Origin: Sphingomonas chungangi
Lineage (GTDB): Bacteria > Pseudomonadota > Alphaproteobacteria > Sphingomonadales > Sphingomonadaceae
Reading direction: 5' to 3'
DNA length: 64,000 nucleotides
Assembly (NCBI RefSeq): GCF_013778325.1
Contig: NZ_JACEIB010000006.1
Coordinates: 124,001 to 188,000 of the forward strand
The notes under the pieces: generated by a model
The model's database searches: none
The model's input: only the letters and a program-made list of their open reading frames with translations
What the model was told of the DNA's origin: nothing
Part shown: positions 15,919 through 24,018 of the stretch, piece after piece
Position numbering within the stretch: position 1 is the stretch's first letter
How the letters are laid out: the number at the start of each line of letters is the position of its first letter
Program-made: the position numbers and the translations under genes

Positions 15919-16605
15919 CTATCCGTCCAGGCCCAGCCGGTAGCCCGCGCCGCGCACCGTGTGGATCAGCGGCACCGCCTCGCCATCGTCGATCTTGCGG
16001 CGCAGGCGGCTGACATGGACGTCGATCACGTTGGTGCCGGGATCGAAATGATAGTCCCACACGCCTTCCAGCAGCATGGTGCGGGTGACGACCTGTTCCT
16101 TGTGACGCAGGAGATATTCGAGCAGGCGGAATTCGCGCGGCTGGAGATCGATGGCGCGGGCGCCGCGCTTCACCTTGCGGCTGAGCAGGTCCATGTCGAG
16201 ATCGCCGCAGCCGAGCCGCGTCACCGCCTGCGCGCCGGCCCCGCCGCGGCGGAGCATCAGCCTCAGCCGCGCCAGCAGCTCGGCGAAGGCGAAAGGCTTG
16301 GTGAGATAATCGTCGGAGCCTGCGGTCAGCCCCGCGACCCGGTCGTCCACCGCGCCCAGTGCGGAGAGCATCAGCACCGGCGTGTGGATACCGCCCGCCC
16401 GGATCGCGCCGAGCACCGCCATGCCGTCCATGCCCGGCAGCATGCGGTCCAGGATGATCGCATCGTAGCCGCCGTCGGTGGCGTGGAAGAGGCCGTCACG
16501 CCCGTTGTCGGCATGATCGACCGTCATGCCCTCTTCGCTCAATCCTTTCACGATGTAGGTCGCGGTTTGCCGGTCGTCCTCAATCAGCAGTATTTTCTGG
16601 GCCAT
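15919..16605 (-). CDS. OmpR/PhoB-family response regulator
   Basis: A 228-residue regulator with an N-terminal receiver domain (acidic pocket E9-D10-D11, phospho-acceptor D53 in IILDRMLPG, Lys in DDYLTKPFAF) and a C-terminal winged-helix DNA-binding domain (LQPREFRLLEYLLRHKEQVV, then VIDVHVSRLRRKID and TVRGAGYRL). It is paired with the kinase encoded immediately downstream. Its first 26 bases overlap the end of the PDZ-protein gene, so the three genes form one translationally coupled unit. Confidence 0.94.
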   Translation of the reverse strand: MAQKILLIEDDRQTATYIVKGLSEEGMTVDHADNGRDGLFHATDGGYDAIILDRMLPGMDGMAVLGAIRAGGIHTPVLMLSALGAVDDRVAGLTAGSDDYLTKPFAFAELLARLRLMLRRGGAGAQAVTRLGCGDLDMDLLSRKVKRGARAIDLQPREFRLLEYLLRHKEQVVTRTMLLEGVWDYHFDPGTNVIDVHVSRLRRKIDDGEAVPLIHTVRGAGYRLGLDG

Positions 16606-17077
16606 TCATGGTTCCCATCGCCATCACGTTGCCGGCCGCGGGCTCGTCGCGGTCGAGAGCGACCGACCATAGCGCATCCCCGCGCCGGATATGAAGGTCC
16701 AGCTTGCCGTCGGCATCCGAGACCACGGCGGAGCGCAATGCGGCGATGTCGCGGACGCGACGACCGTCCACCGCCTCGATCTCGTCGCCGGCGCGGATGC
16801 CGGCGCGTTCCGCTTCGCCGTTCGAGCGGACGCTGGTGACGACCGGCATCTGGTCCCCGCCGTCATTATCGAGGGTCACGCCGGGGAGAGTGGAGGTGGC
16901 GATGGCCGATCCGTCGACCCTGCGGAACGTGCCGCGCTCTGCCATCATGAGGATGAGCAACAGGGTGGCCACGACGGCGGCGATGCCGATCGCAAGCCTG
17001 TTTCCCCCGCGCAGCCCCATGGCGTGACGATACGCTGCCATGCCGGTCTTTTCGGGGGCGACCACTTGCCCCGCCAT
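16580..17077 (-). CDS. Membrane-anchored PDZ-domain protein
   Basis: A 165-residue protein with one N-terminal membrane segment (LAIGIAAVVATLLLILMMA, about 28-46) and a single PDZ domain (about 70-150; VVTSVRSNGEAERAGIRAGDEIEAVDGRRV). No protease domain is present, so it is not DegP/DegS. It is first in an operon with a two-component pair and overlaps the regulator gene by 26 bases, which suggests a periplasmic role in sensing or in modulating the kinase; that is inference. The PDZ motif resembles those of GspC and trypsin-like proteases. Confidence 0.75.
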   Translation of the reverse strand: MAGQVVAPEKTGMAAYRHAMGLRGGNRLAIGIAAVVATLLLILMMAERGTFRRVDGSAIATSTLPGVTLDNDGGDQMPVVTSVRSNGEAERAGIRAGDEIEAVDGRRVRDIAALRSAVVSDADGKLDLHIRRGDALWSVALDRDEPAAGNVMAMGTMNGPENTAD

Positions 17078-17214
17078 GGGGATGACATGACCTTTTGTTC
17101 ATGCAGGCCAAGGGTGGCTTGGTTGACTGGACCCGCCGCCGCTCTACGGTCACCGGAAAGTGGCGTAAAAGAGGGGTCCATGGGGTCTGCCGGAAAGGGT
17201 TCGGTGTTCGGCTG

Positions 17215-17802
17215 ATGCTGCGGCCAAGCTACAGGCGCGCGCCCGCCGAGCGGCGACAGGCGCTGATCGACGCGGCCGCGCGCTCACTCGCCCGGCATGG
17301 CGCAGGCGGCGTCTCGGTTCGGACAATCGCGACGGAGGCGGGCGTGTCGCCCGGCCTCGTCACCCATCATTTCGAGGGGGTCGAGCCGCTGATCGCGGCG
17401 ACCTACCGGCAGGTGTCCGAGCGGGTCGGCGAAGCGCTGGGCTCGGCCGTGGAGGCGGCGGGCAGCGAGCCGCGCGCGCGGCTGGAAGCCTATGTGATCG
17501 GCAATTTCCTGCCACCGGTGATGGACGAGGAACTGCTCGGCACCTGGCTCGGGCTGCTGGGGCTCACCAAGTCGATGCCGCTGGTTTCCGCAGCGCATGC
17601 CGAAAGCTATGCGGGTTTTCGTGCGGTCATCGAGACATTGCTGGCCGATTGCGGCAGCAAGAGCGAACGGCGGCTCGAGGCGGTGGCGATCACCGCGCTG
17701 ATCGACGGACTGTGGCTGGAGCTGTGCCTCGATCGCAGCGTGTTCTCGGCGGACGAGGCGGCGGCTCTGGCGCGGCGTTGGATCGACGCGCTGCTCGGCT
17801 GA
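17215..17802 (+). CDS. TetR/AcrR-family transcriptional regulator (BetI-like)
   Basis: A 195-residue regulator. The N-terminal helix-turn-helix is intact (RRQALIDAAARSLARHGAGG, SVRTIATEAGVSPGLVTHHF). The C-terminal ligand domain (GTWLGLLGLTKSMPL and ALIDGLWLELCLDRSVF) resembles the BetI/TetR_C_6 group. I use ATG 17215; the open frame extends upstream but the extra residues are not family-like. It is divergent from the PDZ/regulator/kinase operon across 137 bp, so that operon and itself are the obvious candidate targets. Confidence 0.85.
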   Translation: MLRPSYRRAPAERRQALIDAAARSLARHGAGGVSVRTIATEAGVSPGLVTHHFEGVEPLIAATYRQVSERVGEALGSAVEAAGSEPRARLEAYVIGNFLPPVMDEELLGTWLGLLGLTKSMPLVSAAHAESYAGFRAVIETLLADCGSKSERRLEAVAITALIDGLWLELCLDRSVFSADEAAALARRWIDALLG

Positions 17803-17945
17803 AACGGCTCGTCGCGCCAGCGTGTCGCCTTGTTGCACGATCGTCCGATAATCGTCATTGCACCGCAACATGCCCGTTGACATGCCCCCGTCACGGGATG
17901 TTCATTCTGCCCCGACGACCTTGGGCAGGGCGTCGAAGGGGGTTT

Positions 17946-19931
17946 GTGGCGAGCAGCGTTTCTCACGCCATGGGATCGATCGGCGAGGCCTTGGCCCATG
18001 CCGAGCGGCTGGCCGCCGCCCGTCCCGATCTTGCCCTGCTCCAGATCGACGAAATCCTGCGCGCCGCGCCGGGCATGCCGCAGGCGCTGCTGATCAAGGG
18101 GCGGGCGCAGCGCCTGTCCGGCAAGATCGAGGCGGCGCGCGAGACGCTGTCCGGGTTGATGGCGGACCAGCCCCGATCGGCCGCCACCGCGCTTGAACTG
18201 GGCCTCGTCCACTATCTGATGGGTGATGCGGCCGCAGCGACGGCGGCCTTCCAGAATGCGACCCGCCTCAAGCCCGACATGGCGGAGGGCTGGACCGCGC
18301 TTGCCGACGTGCTGCGGCTGGCCGGCGACGAGGCGGGCGCCGATCGCGCCTATCTCGCCGGGGTCCGCGCCTCGGCCGGCGATCCGGTGCTGATGGAGGC
18401 GGCGCTGGCGCTGTCCGACAACCGGCTCGACGTTGCCGAGCGGATGCTGCGCGATCGCCTGAAGGAACGGCCCACCGACGTCGCCGCGATCCGCATGCTC
18501 GCCGAGCTGGCCGGGCGGCTCGGCCGCTATCGCGACGCCGCGAGCCTGCTGGAGCGCGCGATCGAGCTGGCGCCGGGCTTTATCGCCGCGCGCCACAATT
18601 ATGCGCTGGTGCTCCATCGCCTGTCGCGCGGCGAGGAAGCGCTGGCGGTGCTCGATCCGCTGCTCGCCGCCGATCCGGCGAACCCGTCCTACCGCAACCT
18701 CAAGGCCGCGATCCTGAGCGGCATCGGCGATTTCGAGCAGGCGATCGCCATCTATCGCGACGTGCTCGAAGCCTATCCCAACCAGCCCAAGGTGTGGATG
18801 AGCCTGGGCCACATGCTCAAGACGCTGGGGCGGCAGGACGAGAGCATCGCCGCCTATCGCCGCGCGATCGCGCTGCAGCCGGGGCTGGGCGAGGCATGGT
18901 GGAGCCTCGCCAATCTCAAGACCATCCGCTTCACGGATGAGGACGTGGCGGCGATGTGCGCCGCGCTTGATGCGCCCGATCTCGACGGCGAGGATCGCTT
19001 TCATCTCGAATTCGCGCTCGGCAAGGCGGAGGAGGATGCCGGTCACGCCGAGGCCTCCTTCGCGCATTACGTCGAGGGCAATCGCGGGCGGCGCGCCGTC
19101 ATCGACTATGATGCCGCCGGTCTCACCCGCGCGGTGGCGCGCAACGAGGCGCTCTACACCGCTGATTTCTTCGCGGAGCGCGAAGGCTGGGGGTGCCCGG
19201 CGCGCGATCCGATCTTCGTCGTCTCGCTGCCGCGATCGGGATCGACGCTGATCGAGCAGATTCTCTCCAGCCACAGCGAAGTGGAGGGCACGAGCGAGCT
19301 GCCCGACATCGCCGCGCTCGTCGCCGAGACCGGGCCGGGCAAGGTGGCCGACCTCGATCGCGAGGCGGTACGGGCGCTCGGCGACGCGTATCTCGATCGC
19401 ACCCGCGTGCAGCGCAAGACCGGCCGCCCGCTGTTCATCGACAAGATGCCGAACAACTGGGCGTTCACCGGCTTCATCCGGCTGATCCTGCCCAACGCGA
19501 CGATCATCGATGCGCGGCGCCACCCGCTCGGCTGCTGCCTCTCGAACTTCAAGCAGCATTTCGCGCGCGGCCAGACCTTCACCTACGATCTCGCCGACAT
19601 CGGCCATTATTACCGCGATTACGTGCGCTGGATGGCGCATCTCGATCGCGTGCAGCCGGGCAAGGTGCACCGCGTCTTCTACGAGCGCATGGTCGAGGAT
19701 CAGGAGGCGGAGACGCGCGCGCTCCTCGCCGCCGTCGGCCTGCCGTTCGAGGAGGCCTGCCTGCGCTTCCACGAGACCGAGCGCGCGGTGCGCACTGCCT
19801 CGTCCGAGCAGGTGCGCCGCCCGATCTTCCGCGACGGCATGGAGCAGTGGAAGCAGTTCGATCGCTGGCTGGGGCCGCTGAAGGATGCGCTCGGCCCGGT
19901 GCTCGATGCCTATCCGGAGGTGCCGGCGTGA
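17946..19931 (+). CDS. TPR-repeat sulfotransferase-family protein
   Basis: A ~661-residue protein. The first ~370 residues are tetratricopeptide repeats (for example LRLKPDMAEGWTALADVLRL-type helices). The C-terminal ~250 residues form a sulfotransferase domain with the PAPS-binding loop IFVVSLPRSGSTLIEQIL near residue 420 and the downstream NNWAFTGFIRLILPNATIID and RRHPLGCCLSNFKQHFA. The start is GTG 17946 after GAAGGGGG; ATG 17970 is possible. In sphingomonads such genes are commonly next to TonB-dependent receptor genes, as here. Acceptor unknown. Confidence 0.85.
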   Translation: MASSVSHAMGSIGEALAHAERLAAARPDLALLQIDEILRAAPGMPQALLIKGRAQRLSGKIEAARETLSGLMADQPRSAATALELGLVHYLMGDAAAATAAFQNATRLKPDMAEGWTALADVLRLAGDEAGADRAYLAGVRASAGDPVLMEAALALSDNRLDVAERMLRDRLKERPTDVAAIRMLAELAGRLGRYRDAASLLERAIELAPGFIAARHNYALVLHRLSRGEEALAVLDPLLAADPANPSYRNLKAAILSGIGDFEQAIAIYRDVLEAYPNQPKVWMSLGHMLKTLGRQDESIAAYRRAIALQPGLGEAWWSLANLKTIRFTDEDVAAMCAALDAPDLDGEDRFHLEFALGKAEEDAGHAEASFAHYVEGNRGRRAVIDYDAAGLTRAVARNEALYTADFFAEREGWGCPARDPIFVVSLPRSGSTLIEQILSSHSEVEGTSELPDIAALVAETGPGKVADLDREAVRALGDAYLDRTRVQRKTGRPLFIDKMPNNWAFTGFIRLILPNATIIDARRHPLGCCLSNFKQHFARGQTFTYDLADIGHYYRDYVRWMAHLDRVQPGKVHRVFYERMVEDQEAETRALLAAVGLPFEEACLRFHETERAVRTASSEQVRRPIFRDGMEQWKQFDRWLGPLKDALGPVLDAYPEVPA

Positions 19932-19979
19932 CAAATTTGCCATGACGCGACGCAATATAATGAGGAGCCGCAGGCCCGC

Positions 19980-20031
19980 TTGACACCGTTTCGAACGAGT
20001 AACAGCTTTTCGAACAATATATAAAAAGGGG
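19980..20031 (+). promoter_or_regulatory. Upstream region of the TonB-dependent receptor gene with paired TTTCGAAC sites
   Basis: A TTGACA hexamer lies at 19980-19985. TTTCGAAC occurs twice, at 19989-19996 and 20008-20015, each containing the palindrome TTCGAA, 19 bp apart (nearly two helical turns). AT-rich DNA (AATATATAAAAA) and an AAGGGG ribosome site precede the ATG at 20040. The paired palindromes suggest an operator; the -10 element is not clear. Confidence 0.4.
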
Positions 20032-20039
20032 CACCAGCA

Positions 20040-22649
20040 ATGTTCGATCGTAGGCCGATTCCGGCTTTGCTTCTTGCGACCACCGCCATAGCCGGGCTGT
20101 CGATGCCCGCGCTCGCCGCCGACGCCGCGGCCTCGCCGGCCGCGTCACCGCCCGACAATGGCGAGATCATCGTCACCGCGCAGAAGCGCTCCGAAAATAT
20201 CCAGCGCGTGCCGATCAGCATCCAGGCGATCACCAGCGAGAAGCTGGACCAGCTCAACATCGCCAACTTCAACGATTACACCAAGCAGCTGCCGAGCGTC
20301 TCCTATCAGGAGATCCAGCCGGGCGAGACCAGCGTCTACATCCGCGGCGTGGTGTCCGGTGGCGACGGCAACCATTCGGGCTCGCTGCCATCGGTCGGCA
20401 CCTATCTCGACGAACAGCCGATCACCACGATCGGCGGCACGCTCGACATCCACGTTTACGACATCGCGCGCATCGAGGAACTGTCCGGTCCGCAGGGCAC
20501 GCTCTACGGCGCGTCGTCGGAATCGGGCACGATCCGCATCATCACCAACAAGCCCGACACATCTCATTTCTACGGCGCGATGGACGTAGAGGGGAACACC
20601 GTCGCGCACGGCAGCCAGGGCGGCAAGGCCGAAGGCTTCGTCAACATCCCGGTCGACGATCGCATCGCGGTGCGCCTCGTCGGCTTCTACGAGCATGACG
20701 CCGGCTATATCGACAATGTCCACGGAACGCGGACCTTCATCGGCGCGCGCGATCCGGCCAGCCCCGGCTATACCGGCGGCGTCGCGCCGGGTGGCGTCGA
20801 CAAGGGCGTGCCGGCGGGGTTCGATCCCGGCATCACGATCGACAACAAGGACCTCGTGAAGAAGAACTACAACGACGTCGATACGTTCGGCGGTCGCGGT
20901 GCGCTCAAGGTCGAGCTCAACGACAACTGGACCGCGAACGCGACGGTGTTCGGGCAGGATCAGAAGAATCACGGCTCGTTCGGCTACGATCCGAACCTTC
21001 CGGGCCTCTCGGTGCAGCACTTCCTTCCCGAATATAACCACGATCGTTACATACAGGGTGCGCTCACCATCGAGGGCAAGATCGGCAGCTGGGATCTGAC
21101 CTACGCCGGTTCCTACCTCTGGCGGAAGATCAACTCGTCGAGCGACTACACCGATTATTCGACCCAATATGATCATGTTCTTTATTCGGCACCGCAATAT
21201 GGTGGCCTTGCCAATTACTTCGCTTTTCAGGACGATGCCGGAAACACGATCAACCCGATCCAGAAGATCGTCGGTCGCGACACCTTCAACAAGCTGAGCC
21301 AGGAGCTGCGCATCTCGTCCCCGCAGGAGAACCGTCTCCGGGTGACGGCGGGTGGCTTCTACCAGCGCCAGTTCCACCACATCGTGCAGGATTACCAGGT
21401 GGCCGGCCTCGGCTCCGATGTTTCGGTCAACGGCCATCCCGGCACGCTCTGGCTCACCGACCAGAACCGCATCGACAAGGATTATGCGGCGTTCGGCGAG
21501 GCGAGCTTCGACATCCTTCACAACCTGACGCTGACCGGCGGCCTGCGGTATTACAAGTACGACAACTCGCTGATCGGCTTCTTCGGCTTCGGCCTCAATC
21601 CCAACTACACGATCGGCGGCGGCGCTCCGCCCAACGCGGCCGAGAGCTCGCGGACCGGCGTGCCGGGCTGCTACACGACCGATGGCGGCACCGTGATCGA
21701 ACGCAACGCGGACGGCGATCAGATCTCGGTGAACCGCGATTTCGCGCCCGCCGCGCAGGGCCTCGGCCCCTGCACCAACCTCGGCGTGTACAATTCGGAC
21801 GGCTCGATCAGCCCCAAGCGGACCAAGGGCGACGGCATCATCCACCGCCTGAACCTCACGTGGAAGATCACGCCGGACAAGATGATCTACGCGACCTGGT
21901 CGCGCGGCTTCCGTCCGGGCGGCATCAACCGCCGCGCCGAGCTCGATCCCTATGAGCCCGACTTCCTGACCAACTACGAGATCGGCTGGAAGACGAGCTG
22001 GGCCGATCACAAGGTGCGCTGGAACGGTGCCTTCTTCTGGGAGGACTGGAAGCACTTCCAGTACAGCTTCCTCGGCCAGAACAGCTTCACCGAGATCCAC
22101 AACGGCCCGAACGCCCGGATCAAGGGTGTCGAGACCGACATCACGCTGATCCCGACGCCGGGTTTCACCATCTTCACGACGGCCGCCTATACGGACGGCA
22201 AGCTGCGCGCGAACCTCTGCGCGATCGACGACCCGACCTTCACCTGCGCCGATACCGGCAACGGCAACAGCGTCGTCGCGCCCAAGGGCACCCGCCTGCC
22301 GGTCGCGCCGGAATACAAGATCGCCAACACCACCCGCTACGAGTTCCGCGTGGGTGATGACGTGAAGGCCCATGTGCAGGGCGCCCTGACCTTCCAGAGC
22401 AAGGCCAGCTCGGCGCTCCGCCTCGGCGCGGTCGACGATCCGGTGCCGACGCTCAAGAGTTACGTGACGATCGACGGCGCCGTCGGGGCCGACTGGAAGA
22501 ACGTCTCCGCCGAGCTGTTCGCCACCAACATCTTCGATGTGAAGGCGGACGTCTCGACCTTCCAGGAATGCGGCTCCTGCTCGCTCACCAACTATTACGT
22601 GATCCTGCCGCCGCGGACGATCGGCATCCGGGCCGGGTACAAATTCTGA
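20040..22649 (+). CDS. TonB-dependent outer-membrane receptor
   Basis: An 869-residue protein with a signal peptide (ending near SMPALAAD), a TonB-box-like start to the mature protein (EIIVTAQKRSENIQRVPISI), a plug domain (PSVGTYLDEQPITTIGGTLD; GPQGTLYGASSESGTIRIIT) and a long beta-barrel with alternating aromatic strands, ending in GIRAGYKF with a terminal aromatic. The plug class ('VTAQKR', sugar- or aromatic-type substrates) is typical of sphingomonad receptors without a TonB-coupled sigma signalling extension. The ligand may be the substrate of the downstream amidohydrolase; inference. Confidence 0.92.
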   Translation: MFDRRPIPALLLATTAIAGLSMPALAADAAASPAASPPDNGEIIVTAQKRSENIQRVPISIQAITSEKLDQLNIANFNDYTKQLPSVSYQEIQPGETSVYIRGVVSGGDGNHSGSLPSVGTYLDEQPITTIGGTLDIHVYDIARIEELSGPQGTLYGASSESGTIRIITNKPDTSHFYGAMDVEGNTVAHGSQGGKAEGFVNIPVDDRIAVRLVGFYEHDAGYIDNVHGTRTFIGARDPASPGYTGGVAPGGVDKGVPAGFDPGITIDNKDLVKKNYNDVDTFGGRGALKVELNDNWTANATVFGQDQKNHGSFGYDPNLPGLSVQHFLPEYNHDRYIQGALTIEGKIGSWDLTYAGSYLWRKINSSSDYTDYSTQYDHVLYSAPQYGGLANYFAFQDDAGNTINPIQKIVGRDTFNKLSQELRISSPQENRLRVTAGGFYQRQFHHIVQDYQVAGLGSDVSVNGHPGTLWLTDQNRIDKDYAAFGEASFDILHNLTLTGGLRYYKYDNSLIGFFGFGLNPNYTIGGGAPPNAAESSRTGVPGCYTTDGGTVIERNADGDQISVNRDFAPAAQGLGPCTNLGVYNSDGSISPKRTKGDGIIHRLNLTWKITPDKMIYATWSRGFRPGGINRRAELDPYEPDFLTNYEIGWKTSWADHKVRWNGAFFWEDWKHFQYSFLGQNSFTEIHNGPNARIKGVETDITLIPTPGFTIFTTAAYTDGKLRANLCAIDDPTFTCADTGNGNSVVAPKGTRLPVAPEYKIANTTRYEFRVGDDVKAHVQGALTFQSKASSALRLGAVDDPVPTLKSYVTIDGAVGADWKNVSAELFATNIFDVKADVSTFQECGSCSLTNYYVILPPRTIGIRAGYKF

Positions 22650-23929
22650 TCCGGAGCCTCGCGCTCGCCTGCGCCGGCCTGCTGCTGGGGCAGGCGGCGC
22701 AGGCGGGGACGGTGGTGGTCCATGCGGGCCGCCTGATCGATCCCGAGCAGGGCAAGGTGCTGGCCGATCAGGCGGTCACGGTGGTCGACGGGCGGGTGAC
22801 GTCCGTCGCGCCGTGGCGAGGCGCGCCCGCGAATGGCACGGTGGTCGACTGGTCCGCTTACACCGTGCTGCCCGGCCTGATCGACTGCCACACCCATATT
22901 TCGGACGGCTTCACCGAGGGCGATCCGATCGAGGCGCTCAAGCATACGGAGGCGGAGACGGTGCTGAAGGGCGCCGAATCCGCGCGCACCATGCTCCGCG
23001 CCGGGTTCACCAGCGTGCGCGATGTCGGCGTCTATCGCGGCCTCACCGACGTCGCGCTGCGCGACGCGATCGAGCGGGGCGAGGTGGAGGGGCCGCGCAT
23101 GCTCGTCGCCGGCGCCTACATCACCATTCCGGGCGGCGGCGGGGCGGTGACGGGTGCCGCGCCCGACGTCACGCTGCCCGCCGACATGCAATATGGTTAC
23201 GTCCGCAACGCCGACGAGGCGCGGGCGAAGGCCGATTTCCTGTTCCAGCACGGCGCCGATTTCATCAAGCTGATCGCCACCGGCGCGGTGCTGGCGATCG
23301 GCTCCGAGCCCGGCGCGCTGGAGCTGACTCCGGAGGAAATGCTGGCCGCCTGCGACGAGGCGAAGCTCCATGGCAGCTATTGTATCGCCCATGCCCATGG
23401 CACCGAGGGCATCAAGGCGGCGATCCGCGCGGGCGTGCGCTCGGTCGAGCATGCCTCGCTGATCGACGACGAGGGCATCGCCATGGCGAAGAAGGCCGGC
23501 GTCTGGCTCGACATGGATATCTATGATGGCGACTGGATCGAGGAGGAGGGCACCAAGGAAGGCTGGCCCGCCGAATATCTCGCCAAGAACCGCGCCACCA
23601 CCGACGAACAGCGCGCCGGCTTCGCCAAGGCGGTGAAGGCGGGCGTGAAGCTGTCCTTCGGCACCGACACCGGCGTCTTCCCCTTCGGACTAGGCGCGAG
23701 GCAACTCGCCTATATGGTCCGCTACGGCATGACGCCGATGCAGGCGATCCAGGCGGCGACCACGGTCTCGGCCGACCTGCTGCGCCGATCGAAGGATGTC
23801 GGCGCGCTCAGCCCGGGCCATTATGGCGACATGATCGCGGTGGCCGGCGATCCGCTGAAGGACATCCGGACGCTGGAGCATGTGGAGGGCGTCATCAAGG
23901 GCGGCGAGGTGGTGAAGGCGGCGCCCTGA
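22646..23929 (+). CDS. Exported metal-dependent amidohydrolase (imidazolonepropionase/prolidase-like)
   Basis: An amidohydrolase of the COG1228 type. It has the HxH metal site (LPGLIDCHTHISDGF), a lysine candidate for carbamylation (DFIKLIATG), histidines in IAHAHG and SVEHAS, and the final aspartate in SFGTDTG. A signal peptide reads IRSLALACAGLLLGQAAQAG. No ATG, GTG or TTG lies at its natural start. CTG 22646 overlaps the receptor stop (CTGA), and ATT 22643 is also possible; an ATG at 22568 exists but would put 26 extra residues before the signal peptide. It probably hydrolyses a cyclic amide or dipeptide taken up by the receptor. Confidence 0.8.
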   Translation: MIRSLALACAGLLLGQAAQAGTVVVHAGRLIDPEQGKVLADQAVTVVDGRVTSVAPWRGAPANGTVVDWSAYTVLPGLIDCHTHISDGFTEGDPIEALKHTEAETVLKGAESARTMLRAGFTSVRDVGVYRGLTDVALRDAIERGEVEGPRMLVAGAYITIPGGGGAVTGAAPDVTLPADMQYGYVRNADEARAKADFLFQHGADFIKLIATGAVLAIGSEPGALELTPEEMLAACDEAKLHGSYCIAHAHGTEGIKAAIRAGVRSVEHASLIDDEGIAMAKKAGVWLDMDIYDGDWIEEEGTKEGWPAEYLAKNRATTDEQRAGFAKAVKAGVKLSFGTDTGVFPFGLGARQLAYMVRYGMTPMQAIQAATTVSADLLRRSKDVGALSPGHYGDMIAVAGDPLKDIRTLEHVEGVIKGGEVVKAAP

Positions 23930-24018
23930 TCTCTCTTCGCAACTTGCTTCGGATCAATGTGGGGGCTTGCGGGTTGGTCTAGTCGCCGACACGTCGCGGC
24001 GGGGAACAGCCACTTCGC

